Part shown: piece by piece, positions 21,746 through 33,520 of the stretch | Layout of the letters: each line of letters begins with the position of its first letter | Position numbering within the stretch: the stretch's first letter is position 1 | Assembly: GCA_033398695.1 (NCBI GenBank) | Contig: CM065806.1 | Location: 47,145,001-47,209,000 of the forward strand | DNA from: Orobanche coerulescens | Taxonomy: Eukaryota; Streptophyta; Magnoliopsida; Lamiales; Orobanchaceae | Length of the DNA stretch: 64,000 nt | Reading direction: 5' to 3' | Notes under the pieces: model-generated | Seen by the model: only the letters and a program-made list of their open reading frames with translations | What the model was told of the DNA's origin: nothing | Databases searched by the model: none | Made by a program: the position numbers and the translations under genes

Positions 21746-22683
21746 CTACAAGATATAAACAAGAGGAAGTTAGTCTTGTTGGATTTTCAGTGACAATGTA
21801 AACAGTCACAATCGATGCTTTTAAAAGCGTGTAACATAACCGTTACTCGATGTACTTCCCTTAATTGTTGTTTAGGAAAGTCGACAAAAACGGCGATATC
21901 AGATCGCACCCAGATACGTGGTGTATGAAACAACCACAAGTATCGACTTTCAACAATTCCGTGACTCCCCCAGTACCGTCACACAGTTTTCTTTGACACA
22001 CAGAGATACCGACTTCTCTCGCGGTCTCATCCACCGCAAAGTAGCGTGGGAGCTAAAGAACCCAAGAACCCATGTCCCCAAAAGAAAAATTCCCAAAAGG
22101 AGAGTATTGAATAGGGACAAGTCAGATAGTTACCTTGATTATAAAATTAGGCACGTGATGAATTTGTGGTGTGCTTCGATCTACCGGTTGGTACTCGATG
22201 TGACGACGTGAAACTGGAGGCACAATTTTGGCGGCTTCCGAAGATAAGTTGATGTTCGGGTTTTGGTCCGAGTTTGTAACTGGTCGAACTTGGCTGAGGC
22301 TGGCGGAGCGGTGGTGTGGCCGGTCGGCGGCGGTCGCGGTGATGTTCCGGAGGATCAAGCGGCGGCTTTCATTGGCCTGGATTGGCGGCAACGTTCCGGC
22401 TGGAGCGGTGGTCCGGCGTCGGCTCGGGCGGCGGCCAGTAGCGGCAGCGTGTTGGCGCGGTGGCCGGCGGGCCCGGTGCGGCGGTGCTTGGGCGGCGGCT
22501 GTCTGGCGGGCGCGGCTGGCGGCTGGCAGAATCGGGCAGTGGCGGGCAGTGGCGGCCGGGTAGCGGCGCGCTGGCGGTGGTGGCCGCGCGGCGGGCGATG
22601 GTCGGCGGCGATCGGGCGGCAGTGGCGGCGGTCGGATCGCCGATTTTTCTTCTCTTTTTTTTTCGAGCTACGTGCTGATAACA
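21746..22683 (-). other. Copia-B 5' leader with GC-rich island and candidate intron
   Basis: The leader runs from the PBS to gag. Positions 22200-22660 are strikingly GC-rich, unlike the rest of the element. A consensus donor AATCAAG|GTAACT sits at 22134/22133, and an acceptor TTATATCTTGTAG ends at 21746, giving a 388-bp intron directly before the gag ATG. An open frame from ATG 22391 (86 codons) reaches the donor in phase 0, so splicing would fuse it in frame to gag, or to pol at 19825. Whether it is translated is unknown. Confidence 0.6.
22664..22680 (-). other. Copia-B primer-binding site
   Basis: The minus strand reads TATCAGCACGTAGCTCG a few bases after the 5' LTR. TATCAGCACG next to the LTR is common in plant copia elements. 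I do not assign the tRNA. Confidence 0.6.
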
Positions 22684-22914
22684 TGTTTGAGGAGAAAGTA
22701 AAAGACAGCAAATCAATTGTATTGATAACAATGAATAGAGGGGCCTTTATATAGGCATTACAATGAGAGTCCTTCCATACATAGGATTCCTAGTTAAGGT
22801 AAGACATCTAACCGGATCCTACTACCTCTGGAAGAGTCTAGAACCTTCCATAACTCTATCCCCCTACAACCAGTATTAGGTAAGACACCAATAAGAAAAG
22901 GATTTCCCGGAACA
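22684..22914 (-). repeat. Copia-B 5' LTR
   Basis: 231 bp, TG...CA ended, with four substitutions and one indel relative to 15551-15780. It carries the same TATA-like box and drives the minus-strand transcript. Confidence 0.97.
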
Positions 22915-22919
22915 GAAAG

Positions 22920-23225
22920 AATATTTTCCTCATTTCATGCATTTTAATCTGGATCATTAAAATTAGTTGAATCAATTGTATGTATGTATTCTTATTTCTT
23001 AATTAAAAATCTATTCTCACCAAAACCCATCCATATATATTAGATATTGCTTGTGTCATAATAGCATGATAGTGGTGGTATAATTGAATTAATAAATAAA
23101 TTACCACACTATGTGCTAGAAAAAACAAATGTTGGTTCTTAAAATTCTATCGGTGGCCGACGGGCCTGCCGTAAAGTAAGAGAAAAAAATTTAAGGACCT
23201 CTAGAGAGTAGACCAGTGGACCTTT
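22920..23225. other. Unassigned AT-rich flank between Copia-B and Ty3-A copy 2
   Basis: Continuation of 15383-15550 after the Copia-B insertion. No ORF and no recognised element. Confidence 0.6.
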
Positions 23226-24149
23226 TGTAACAGCCCCAATCCACTCAGGGATATTACACGCCGTAAACCCTTCTCTCAAGGATCTACCAAGCTGGTAACA
23301 AGATTAAACATCTCAATGTCGCCTTTAAGGCTAAAGAAAAATGACTCAGTAGATCGATTTGGTCTTTCAATCAATACATACAACTCAATCCCAATACATA
23401 CCCACGCAGGGGACAAAATACATCACACTCCCGTACAACGGGGAAAAAAAAAACTGCAACGGAAATAAAGTACAACTAATCCAATACGACATCGTTTGGA
23501 TCCTCATGTGATTAGTATCGATCATCTCTCATCATCCTTCATGCCGACCCTGTGTTATGCTCCCCAAAACCTGAATACAATACAGACATCCACCGCCCGA
23601 TTACTCGGGGGTTAGCAAATCCCACTATTTTTCTAGTGCAAGTACATAATCATATGAAATGTAACTAACAAATAGGAATCACGAATCGGGTACGACAATA
23701 TATTACAAAAGCCTTCCCGAGAGGTTTTATTAATCAGAAAGCAATCAATGAAGTGTTTGGAAATAAATTCCTCATCTCGGGGATTTTAAAAGTAGAAACC
23801 TTGTTGGACCTCAAGTCCTTAGTTTGAAAAATAACCATTTCAAGACGAATGGGTCTCGGCCCAAAATCACTTTTCGTAAAGTGACCTTTACAAAACCGTT
23901 GGGATCCCATCCTAAATCTCATCAAATCACAGTACGCGAGAACAATAACAAGGTCCTTTTTCCAACATCAAAACCCCGCAACTAAAAATTTGAACACATA
24001 CGACAAATACTCTAGTGCCATCCTAGCCAAGTAGGCCAATGAACAACTTACCTCTTACAAATTTAGTCAATGCATGCAATCATGAAATCGCCGTTCAGAA
24101 ACACTCGTTTCCGAAAACACCATAACCCAAAACACATTTGTAAAATGCA

Positions 24150-24290
24150 CCACAATTAACTGCGGACCCACGCCTCTGTGGACCCCTACCGAGACCCCAT
24201 CTAACCCGTAGTGGTTAAAAGCAACCCGCGGATCCATGCCTCTGTGGACCCCTACCGAGACCCCCTCGGATATAACCCATAGTGAACATA
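24150..24290. repeat. LTR tandem repeat, two units (CTCTGTGGACCCCTACCGAG)
   Basis: Two units each contain TCTGTGGACCCCTACCGAGA. The 5' LTR of the same element has one unit (29990-30045), and copy 3 has two (61945-62082). Confidence 0.88.
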
Positions 24291-25169
24291 CATACACTTG
24301 CCACTCATGCAATACTAATATGCTAAGAATGTAAGTTCATTAAGAATACTTACTAGAGATGGCCATTTACCCGACCCCCATTATCATACTCATCACAATA
24401 CCTCCATCATGAATAATCGATCACAACACAACGACACAATTAACATGGAATACACGATTCCACAACATTAAACAAGCAGTGGTATCATTAAAGCCCTCAA
24501 TGTTCAAAATAATCAAATCATAATCAACTCACACGGATCATATTCACGAGGGTAAACCAACCATCGTAAATCCAACATGTAAACTCTATTTGTAGGACAT
24601 AAATCGCATAAGAAAATACTTGCCTCAATAACCAATACCGAACACTCCGAAGGACACGGTTCAATCGGGAAGACCTCGAATACCAACAATCCTCCGGCCC
24701 AAAACAACAAAGATACGATTATAATGAGAATCAAGGTAAAAAACAACTGAAATCCCACCAAACTATCGAAAGGAAACTCATTGGGACATTTAATCAAACA
24801 CTCAACGTTCGATAACTCCCAAGAATACTCGAATCACCAATCGAGTTAAACATACTCGAAATATGGATATACAACCCATAGAACACAATTATTAATGTTC
24901 AAAAACATCAACCGATTCATCAAAATCGGACGAACAACGAAGATCAAGAAGGAATCCCTAAAGTCAACTCTAGGAGATTTCAAGAATTTACCTCGATTCG
25001 ACGAAGAACAAGGATTAGGTGATGATATAATCGACAAGAGTCTTCCAAAACGCCTAGAAATCGAGTGGAATCGACCAAAAACTCCACTCCTCGACTTCTC
25101 CCATCGCCAGCCGCCACCAGGATGAGGAAATGGGGTAAAATGAGGTCTGGACCGACACCAGGCCTATAT

Positions 25170-25430
25170 ATGGCCGATAGTTACGGTCGTAACCGTCACC
25201 CTTACGGCCGTAACCGGCCTTCGTTCGGATGCCGCCCAGCACCCTTACGGCCATAGCCGAGCACCTAACGACCGTAACCGGCCTTCATCCGAAAGCTGTC
25301 TGGCGCCCGTACGGCTATAGCCGATCACGCCTTACGGCCGTAACCGGCCGTCCAGCCCGTGCCTACCGATCACTTATGGCCGTAGCCGATCACTTACGGC
25401 CGTAACTCGGCCAGGCGAGTCTCTGCCCCA
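25170..25430. promoter_or_regulatory. U3 palindrome cassette, TTACGGCCGTAA type
   Basis: About eight words of the form TTACGGCCGTAACCGG or variants lie directly upstream, in element orientation, of the TATA-like box at 25162-25170. It occupies the same place as the different cassettes of copies 1 and 3. Confidence 0.62.
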
Positions 25431-25762
25431 AAACGTGCGGCCGTGACTCGGTCGTGGCCAATTCCGACAGCCCGATTAGGCATTCGACAATGTCTCGGTC
25501 ACACTAACGCACCGGTTATGATTCAAAATAATAACGAGCAAAATTACAAAACATAACGTACCAATCATAACAGAAAAACAAATCCCACATGATTATAACG
25601 ACACGAAATAACCGACACCAACTGACAAATAGTTCAAGGCAACCGGAATAAAGTCTCGGGTATTACAACAAACACAAAAATCAATCATCGGGAAAGATAA
25701 TACCGATACTCGTCAACCGAGAAATATCCAGAAAAAATCCAAATTAACCAGAAAGAAAATCC

Positions 25763-25830
25763 CGGGTATTACATTCTCCCATACTAAAAATAAGTTTCGT
25801 CCCGAAACTTAAAACAAAGACATCACAGTG
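25763..25830 (-). other. Embedded LTR-start/pol-end junction of a related Ty3 element
   Basis: Inside the LTR the plus strand reads CGGGTATTACATTCTCCCAT followed by GTTTCGTCCCGAAACTT. On the minus strand this is the end of a Ty3 pol (KFRDET motif), a purine tract and an LTR start TGTAATACCCGGG. The same kind of junction ends the true LTR at 26276. It marks a mosaic LTR formed by recombination or insertion. Confidence 0.6.
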
Positions 25831-26737
25831 CTAGCAAAGCGCCACACTCAAACATACAAAATCGCCAAGATGAATCTAAGCGCTAAGAGAACACACAATT
25901 CCGACCACCCGAAGGGTCGGAATTCGACAATGGAAGTAATTACCCCAAACTTTGGGAAATTACGAAAACGGCCCAACACGTCCAAAATACACGATACACG
26001 ATCGAAACACCAAGCAAAAGCCCGCAACATGCATAATTACATTAAATGAACTTACGAGAAACTCGAAACAATAGTTTCGAACGAGATTAGCAAGAATCGA
26101 ACTCAAATGCGGAAAAGTCGCCAAAAGCATGGAACTCCGCAAAACGACACCGAAACGAACCCGGATGTCAAAAAGTGCAGAATTAATCATTCTCAGACGA
26201 AACGGTCACAAGAGAGCCGTTAAAACGGACTTCTGCCAAAAAGAAATTTACCAAAAATCAAAATTGCGGATATTACATACTACCCTCCTTAAAAGAAGTT
26301 TCGTCCCGAAACTTAAAAATAAGTAGGGAGGAACAATATCCCACCAGGAACATCTCAACGAGATACACAAGAACGCATAGCTTACGCCCATCAGTGAGAC
26401 ATTACAAGAATGCGAAGGAACATACGGCGTGGGAACACGCTCAACGACAACCATCACAATGCCACAAGCAGGGGCATAACACAATCAACAAGTGCCAAGC
26501 ATTACCAAACAGATAACGCAATTAAGTCAATTGTCCGAACCATCAAGAGACAAAAGGCACCTATTACAGGAAAACACGCACAGTCGGAGAAATAGAAATG
26601 AAACGTACAACGATCCGCAAAGGTAACCACGGAGAATTCCGACCATGCCGAAATTCTCGAAAACCATGCTAGGCATCTCCGTGACCTTTCGGAGCAGAGA
26701 TGCAAACTCGATCCCCAAACCTCTCAGCTACCGTTTC

Positions 26738-26779
26738 GCAACGCACGACCCGATGACCTACCTGGCCACACTCGAAACA
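26738..26779 (-). pseudogene. Gag zinc-knuckle relic 1 (CCHC)
   Basis: The minus strand encodes CFECGQVGHRVVRC, a perfect CX2CX4HX4C motif as in Ty3 gag nucleocapsid. Flanking frames are not open for long, so it is a relic. Confidence 0.75.
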
Positions 26780-27336
26780 GCTGACTAACGGTGAACGACA
26801 ATTCTTTGCGGTACGAAATCAGGCAACAACAATCGGACAACCACGATTGAACAACCATGATCGAATAACAATGGTCAAGCAAAGGTGATCAAACAAAAAT
26901 GATCGAACAACAACGATTGAACACCAACGATCAAACAACAATGATCGAACAACAACGATCGAACAACAATGATCGAACAACGACTCCGAAGTCACACTTT
27001 AACTCAAGACATTAAAAGAACTTGTAGATCTGAGAGACGTTAATTTTGAACAAGGTTCACAAGAATCGAACCGAACTCGAAAAAGTCACAATGATAAACA
27101 GATTGATCCGAAACAAGGTCACAACCCGTTCGAATGATGACAACGGAGATACCGAACAAGTTCAGAAAGTATCAACGAACACAAGCGAGTCGATAGAATA
27201 GACATAGATAAAAAAAATGCAGAAGTCAAAATAATACGGGTATTACATTCAACCTCTTTTAAAGAAGTGTCATCCCCGAAACTCACAACAACGAAAGCAA
27301 GGTATCAACACAGCAAGTAACCGACGGAAACATCTT

Positions 27337-27687
27337 TCAAAGGCCTCTCACAACCAATCCTGATATCTGTGCTGGAGTTCGTGCCCCAGAAGACTCGGTA
27401 ACCAACTTACAAGGCTGGATTCTGTGCCCCTCGAGTCCACACTTGTAACACGTTACTGGCGAGAAGGACAAAATTGTACGTACATGCCCCGGCACATTAT
27501 AGTTGAAACACCTCAGCATACCGAATGTACAACTTCTAGGTACAATGGAACATAACATCGCAAAACAACATACCGGGGATGCCAACTCAGCACAACATAT
27601 CAACGGAAGACAATCCACATACATAAAATCACAGCAACGACGGCATACATTCGGTGATTTCAACAGCCCGAATGATAACCAGCACAC
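27337..27687 (-). pseudogene. Gag C-terminal relic with zinc knuckles
   Basis: A 116-codon open stretch contains RCFNYNVPGHV, a decayed knuckle, and CYKCGLEGHRIQPC, an intact CX2CX4HX4C knuckle (27409-27450). Tandem knuckles occur in some Tekay/CRM-like gags. No capsid or protease motif is recognisable next to it. Confidence 0.7.
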
Positions 27688-29051
27688 AATTACAAAACAT
27701 CATGAAACACTCACAGATGTACACAATCATGCATACCCAAGCTCTAACAGCTCGCACAGGTACAATAACACACAAACCGCCACGAAGCGACAACATTTAA
27801 TACCAACATCACACCTCTCGCAGAGGGCTAACACAATAAGTGCATGGCGAATGACTCAACGCTCACACCACCAATTCAATCACAACTCAGGGGCTAGCAC
27901 CCTGACGAAAATACTAACATCATACATACATTCCCGGACCGCAAACAGGAATGATAGGTTTTAAAAATGAAAACCACATTTTTGAAAAAAAAAATGGGAA
28001 CACCAAATGATCTTGAGTATCATATTTCGAAACAGTAACACCACCATCGTTATCGAGACTTTGAAAAACCATCTTGCGTTTGATAGAAATGAGGGCACCT
28101 TTCTTTTAGTTAAAAACTTTTCAGAAATATTCAACCTTCGGGTCTAAGCAAATGCGTTCTAAATCATTGAAAATATCTCAAAATATTTTGGTCCTCAAAG
28201 TGGAATAGTTTTGAAACATAGTGTGGTGCTAGTAGGCACCTTGAAAGTACCGCGAGAAAATAATCCATTTTAAAAGTACGTTTCGAAATTTATTTTCCAA
28301 GATACTCGAGGTTTGAAAAGAAAATCCATTAGGCCAGAATGCCCAAAACTCACATGTATCGACATTCGCTTATACACATCGTAGTACACGCATCGAATCG
28401 TTCAAAATCAAAACAAGGCATGTCTTTTCCGGAAAACAAACAGTCAAGTAATCACAGTCGAAACCGCCTAGGATTGGGGCGAAACCACTGATCCCATTCG
28501 AGGCCTCTAAGGACCCTCCCGAACTGGCTAGCGAACCAACTCGTGAATCCGGAGTCAAGTCACGGATTCCCATGGTGCCTCGTCGGACCCTCCCGGGGTG
28601 AGCAAATCAAACACATAAGCACAATCCATATTAAGCACAAAGAATTCACAAGAATACTTGCAAAACGAGCAAATCAATATGAAAATCATTAGCAGCTGAC
28701 AAAAGCAACAGTTGAAGAGACATAAGCAGCGACAACACTCCTCATATAAACGAAATATGAGAGTCAAATAAACACACATCACGAAACCAAGAATCTACAT
28801 AAAGATTCCATCACTTAACAACTAATCATACAAGTAGCTCATGTCACACGAGGCACAACACAAAGAAGGGAGACTTACATCCTCAGGTCGCATGAAGATG
28901 ATGATTGCCCCACGATACTAATCACGACCAACAAACTCAGACGACGCGTCGCGACACGACTCAGTCAGATAAAATCCGATGAGACAAAACTCAACAGGCA
29001 TAACTTGACCTGACAACCTAGGTTTCCACAACTTGGCTCCAATACTATTTA

Positions 29052-30542
29052 TATAACACCCCCAATCCACTCAGGGATAATACACGCCGTAAACCCTTCT
29101 CTCAAGGATCTACCAGGCTGGTAACAAGATTAAACATCTCAATGTCGCCTCTAAGACTAAAGAAAAATGACTCAGTAGACCGATTTGGTCTTTTAATCAA
29201 TATATACAACTCAATCCCAATACATACCCACACAGGGGACAAAATACAACACACTCCCGTACAACGGGAAAAAAAAATACTGCAGCAGAAATAAAGTACA
29301 ACTAATCCAATACGACATCGTATGGATCCTCATGTGATTAGTATCGATCATCTCTCGTCATCCTTCACGCCGACCCTTTGTTATGCTCCCCAAAACCTGA
29401 ATGCAATACAGACATCCACCCCCCAATTACTCGGGGGTTAGCAAAATCCCACTATTTTGCTAGTGCAAGTACATAATCATACGAAATGTAACAAACAAAT
29501 AGGAATCACGAATCGGGTACGACAATATATTACAAAAGACTTCCTGAGAGGTTTTATTAATCAGAAAGCAATCAATGAAGTGTTTGGAAATAAATTCCTC
29601 ATCTCGCGGATTCTAAAAGTAGAAACCTTGTTGGACCTCAAGTCCTTAGTTTGAAAAATAACCATTTCAAGACGAATGGGTCTCGACCCAAAATCACTTT
29701 CCATAAAACGACCTTTATAGAACCATTGGGATCCCATCCCAAATCTCATCAAATCACAGTACGCGAGAATAATAACAAGGTCCGTTTTCCAACATCAAAA
29801 CCCCGCAACTAAAATTATGTACACATACGACAAATATTCTAGTGCCATCCTAGCCAAGTAGGCCAATGAACAACTTACCTCTTACACATTTGGTCAATGC
29901 ATGCAATCATGAAATCACCGTTCAAAAACACTCATTTCCGGAAATGCCATAACCCAAAACACATTTGTAAAATGCACCACAATTAACCGCGGACCCACGC
30001 CTCTGTGGACCCCTACCAAGACCCTGTCGGATCTAACCCGTAGTGAGCATACACACATGCCGCTCATACAATACTAATATGCTAAGAATGTAAGTTCGTT
30101 AAGAATACTTACTAGAGATGGCCACTTACCCGACACCATTATCATACTCATCATAATACCTCCATCACGAACAATCGATCACAATACACCGACACAATTA
30201 ACATGGAATACACGATTCCACAACATTAAACAAGCAGGGGTATCATTAAAGCCCTCAACGTTCAAAATAATCAAATCATAATCAACTCACACGAATCATA
30301 TTCACGAGGGTAAACCAACCATCGTAAATCCAACATGTAAACTCTATTTGTAGGACACAAATCGCATAAGAAAATACTTGCCTCAATAACCGATACCGAA
30401 CACCCCGAAGGACACGGTTCAATCTCGAAAACCTCGAGTACCTACAATCCTCCGGCCAAAAACAACGAAGATACGATTACAATGAGAATCAAGGTTAAAA
30501 ACAATGGAAATCCCACCAAACTATCGAAAGGAAACTCATTGG
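29052..30542 (-). repeat. Ty3-A copy 2: 5' LTR, cut at 30542
   Basis: Closely matches the first 1.5 kb of the 3' LTR from 23226. Its terminal TG has become TA (29052). It stops within the stretch homologous to about 24785, where the LTR of copy 3 begins. Confidence 0.85.
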
Positions 30543-30870
30543 TGTAACACCCCGAATCCGCTCAGGGATATTACACGTCGTAGAACCTTTCCTCAAGGAT
30601 CTACCAGGCTGGTAACAAAAATCAAACATCTCAACAATGCCTTTAACGCTAAAATGACTCAGTAGACCGATTTGGTCTTTCAATTAATACATCCAACTCA
30701 ATCTCAATACGTACCCACGCAGGGGTCAAAATACAACACACTACCATACAACGGGGAAAGAATACTGTAGTGGAAATAAAATACAACTGAACCAATACAA
30801 CAACGTACAGGTCCTCATGTGATTAGTATCGTTCATCTTTCATCATCCTTCATGCCGACCCTGTGCTATG
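30543..30870 (-). repeat. Ty3-A copy 3: 3' LTR, left piece
   Basis: Starts TGTAACACCCCGAATCC and ends at 30870 with CTATG, the target duplication of Copia-C. It resumes at 61335 with CTATG then CTCCCCAAAACC, continuing the alignment to other Ty3-A LTRs without a gap. Confidence 0.92.
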
Positions 30871-30909
30871 TGTTAGGATTGTATACTGCAAAGCATATTT
30901 TATGCTTGT
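30871..30909 (+). repeat. Copia-C 5' LTR, left piece
   Basis: The first 39 bp of the LTR, ending in CTTGT, the target duplication of Tat-D. The LTR resumes at 44253. Confidence 0.9.
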
Positions 30910-31858
30910 TGTTGTGCGACGATTAACTCGCCAGAATAGGCGATCGGCGACCTCCCTGAAAAGTCAACCATAGAAACCAAACTCCGGACGAACACCTAAA
31001 GTCCGGCATAATGTGGCGATCGTCTTTTGGTAACCAGCGATCGTCTTTTGATACCTGGCGATCGTCTTTGTCTAACGGTTCAGAGGCGATCATCTCATGC
31101 CACGTGGGGATCCAGCATCCGTCAAAGTCGTCGAAGACCGAATCTTGGACGATGGCCCACCCGCGGATCTTCATAGGATACCAACAAAAAGGATCATTGA
31201 CCCCAGCCTGTCACCTACCGCACCTACCGACAAGGCCGCCGAAAGGTACGAAGTGGACCCCCTCGACAATGATCGCGACGCTGCGTCCGGCTTCCCATCG
31301 TTCACCCACCGGCCTCCAACCGCAACCTCGGACCTCAAGGGAACAGCCCACGTGACGGGACGATCGGCCGTTTATTTTAATATAGAAAACGGCGATCGCC
31401 CGCGATCGCCCGAGGATCCCAACTACTTAGTCCCCTATAAATAGAGAACTCACGGCCAGAAAGGGATTCGACCACGAATTAAGTGCAAAAATACACACCA
31501 AAGAGAGAACAAAAGGCTCTTTTGGCAAGCACTAACATATTCATAGTGACATTCACACACATTCATCATCAATTCCAAGCAAGAACTCACAGATTCATCC
31601 ATCTGGTTCTTCCTATAGCCTACGCGCTCTAAAGCCTAGATAACTAGAAGCTTTTACACTCATTGTATTAGATTCTAACATTAATATTTGTACTCAAAGA
31701 TATTTATTAATAACATCTCGCGAGAGCATTCAAGCCCGGGACTAACAACCCCGGCAAATCTTGTGTTATCCATTTTCCCACGGAAGTGTTCTCGCATTTT
31801 GTTTGTTACTCGATCGTTCCAGCAATACTATCTCCGGATAATATTTTGGGTAACAACA
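30910..31858 (+). repeat. Tat-D LTR 1 (5')
   Basis: 949 bp. TATA box CCCTATAAATAG lies at about 31432-31443. Upstream are three 21-bp direct repeats of GCGATCGTCTTTTG (31016, 31037, 31058), and two GCGATCGCCC words lie at about 31391-31408. Confidence 0.95.
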
Positions 31859-31860
31859 AT

Positions 31861-31877
31861 TGGCGCTAGAAGGAGGG
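31861..31877 (+). other. Tat-D primer-binding site
   Basis: TGGCGCTAGAAGGAGGG two bases after LTR 1. The TGGCGC start is typical of Ty3/gypsy PBS; I do not assign the tRNA. Confidence 0.75.
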
Positions 31878-31994
31878 TGGGCGTCCGACATATACCTTCA
31901 TTTTTATTCCTACCGTCTCGAAGAACACTCACTGTTCTCCGGACATATACTTGAAGAAACACTCACTGTTCTTCAATAGAAAAACCATCAGAAA

Positions 31995-33520
31995 ATGACA
32001 TCAGCAACAACCTCCAAGAGGGCCACCCTGAGATCTGCCGGAAATCTTATTCCGGCGAGGACCGAATCCCAGCCCACGGCGGAAGGCGACCATGGCGACG
32101 CTAGGCTCTCACTCCCGCCCCCGAGGGACGGTTCTAGCCTCTCACTCGATCGCCCAGACATCGGAGCAGATTGAGGAGGCTATAGCCATCCTCGTGGAAC
32201 GGCAGAGGGCCCACGATGCGCCCACCATCACCCCGTCCCAACCGCCGGCGAGCAAACTAAGCTCAAGGGGATCTATGTTGAGAAATCGACGTAAAGCCCC
32301 GAGCCGGAGAAGGCTCTCGTAAGGCGGGACGATTCCGTCTTCACCGCCTAGGAGCGATCCTCATGGCGATCGGGCACTCGGCCCAAATGAGACATCGATA
32401 TCCGAATCCTTTACCAGAGTTCGGCGTATCCGACTCCCAAGAGACAGACTGGCCAACGAGCCCCGCTCGCCCAAGAAGGGAACCTCTCGGCAGTGGAGAT
32501 CGCTGCTCACCACGGGGCTGGGGATCGCACACGATCGCCTTGGTTCACGCTACGAGAGTCAATCGGCGAGCCAAAGCGACGGCGATAGCCGCCATACAAC
32601 GCCAAATGACGAGATGAAGGCGCTCATGGAAAATGGGGCGGCGCCAGAGATCGATCATTGGTTCAAGCGAACCACTCACGACTCGATCGAGCTCGCCTCA
32701 CCCAACCAACTATCAATCCCCACAAACACCTTTATACGAGGAAATCGGATCCGAAACCCACTTAAGCAAATTCCGGATCTACATGACCAAGTGCGGAGCT
32801 TCGATGCGACGAGATGTCGTATGTTCCCGTTAACTCGGGCGACCTCGCCACGATGGTACACCTCACTACCATCTCGCTCAATCAATTGCTTTGAGAAGCT
32901 AGCGAACGACTTCAGGTCATACTTCGCCGCCAAAGTCGCTCGCCCAGAAGGTCCTCACCGCATGATAAAAATCAGGCAGGGGAAGGACGAATCGGATGAG
33001 GATTACATCGACCGGGTAGACGAGATAGTCCTCACCGGTGAGCCCGTCAGCGAAGAGATCGCTCTCAACTCAGTTATGAGCGGATTCCACGGACGCTCGC
33101 CCATGTTCAGGCATCTCACAAAAGATATCCCCCCGACCTATTCGATTTTCCGCAACAAGGCCGCCGGGTTCCTGGCCAGACAGAGGATGCTCTCACTCCG
33201 CTTAGAAGAGGGACCATCCGAAGAAGGAAAAGCACCCTCCCATGTCCGTAAGAAGGCGGTCGCTAAGCCCAGAAAGGCGATCGCCAAGCCGCCCGCGAGT
33301 TCAAAGCCTTCGAGGATGTAGAGGTCCACCTTCTTCACAACCTCAACTTATCTCCGCCCACATCTTCAACGCGATCAAGGGTCGCGAGTGGCTTTCCAAG
33401 CCAAAGCCAATAAGGGACCATGGTCACCTAGACCGTAGCAAATTTCGTGCCTATCATAAGAGTCCCGGCCACAACACTAGCTGCCGCGATCTCCTCGTGC
33501 AACTCGCGATTGTTTGAGGA
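31995..33520 (+). pseudogene. Tat-D gag, frameshifted
   Basis: The first ATG after the PBS is at 31995, in a frame that closes within about 50 codons. The main capsid frame is 32614-33321. It includes FEKLANDFRSYFAAKVARPEG, IKIRQGKDESDEDYIDRV and FHGRSPMFRHLTKD, matching the retrotransposon-gag family in its Tat version. After a frameshift near 33320, a short CRxHxxxGH-like stretch (KFRAYHKSPGHNTSCRDL, about 33427-33490) ends gag. Confidence 0.85.

Larger units (their letters stand above)
15551..22914 (-). mobile_element. Copia-B: complete Ty1/copia retrotransposon, young
   Basis: LTRs of 230 and 231 bp (15551-15780, 22684-22914) flank a 6.9-kb interior, with a perfect 5-bp target duplication GAAAG (15546-15550 and 22915-22919). 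By eye the LTRs differ at four substitutions and one single-base indel, indicating fairly recent insertion. In minus orientation the order is 5' LTR, PBS, long leader with a GC-rich island, gag, an 841-bp spacer, PR-IN, RT-RNase H, PPT, 3' LTR. The order IN before RT defines copia. Gag and pol are separate ORFs, which is unusual for the group. Confidence 0.96.
23226..26276 (-). repeat. Ty3-A copy 2: 3' LTR, 3.05 kb
   Basis: On the minus strand it runs from TGTAATATCCGC (26276) to the end at 23226 (plus strand TGTAACAGCCCC). It aligns to the copy 1 LTR at both ends. A TATA-like box is at 25162-25170. It is longer than the other copies because 25774-25890 carries a foreign pol-end segment. Confidence 0.88.
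26277..29051 (-). mobile_element. Ty3-A copy 2: internal region, gag remnants only
   Basis: The low-coordinate end encodes the pol C-terminus KFRDETSFKEG on the minus strand, followed by a stop and purine tract, right before the 3' LTR. Two CCHC zinc knuckles occur at 26738-26779 (CFECGQVGHRVVRC) and 27409-27450 (CYKCGLEGHRIQPC). Between them, near 27240, is a second LTR-start/pol-end-like junction (GGGTATTACATTC). 27930-29045 is leader. At 29037-29051 the minus strand reads TAGTATTGGAGCC, a decayed PBS. Copy 3 shows the same plan at 63561-64000. Confidence 0.8.
23226..30542 (-). mobile_element. Ty3-A copy 2: non-autonomous Ty3/gypsy derivative
   Basis: The 3' LTR (23226-26276), a 2.8-kb interior (26277-29051) and a 5' LTR (29052-30542) lie in minus orientation. 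The 5' LTR is cut by insertion of Ty3-A copy 3. The interior holds only a leader, gag zinc-knuckle remnants and the last codons of pol. Reverse transcriptase, RNase H and integrase are absent. It can have moved only with help from a relative. Confidence 0.88.

Noticed and set aside
22228..22754. Several overlapping ORFs on both strands, rich in Ala, Gly, Arg and Pro
   Set aside because: All lie in the GC-rich leader island of Copia-B, where stops are rare by composition. Only the minus-strand frame ending at the donor at 22134 has any positional support.
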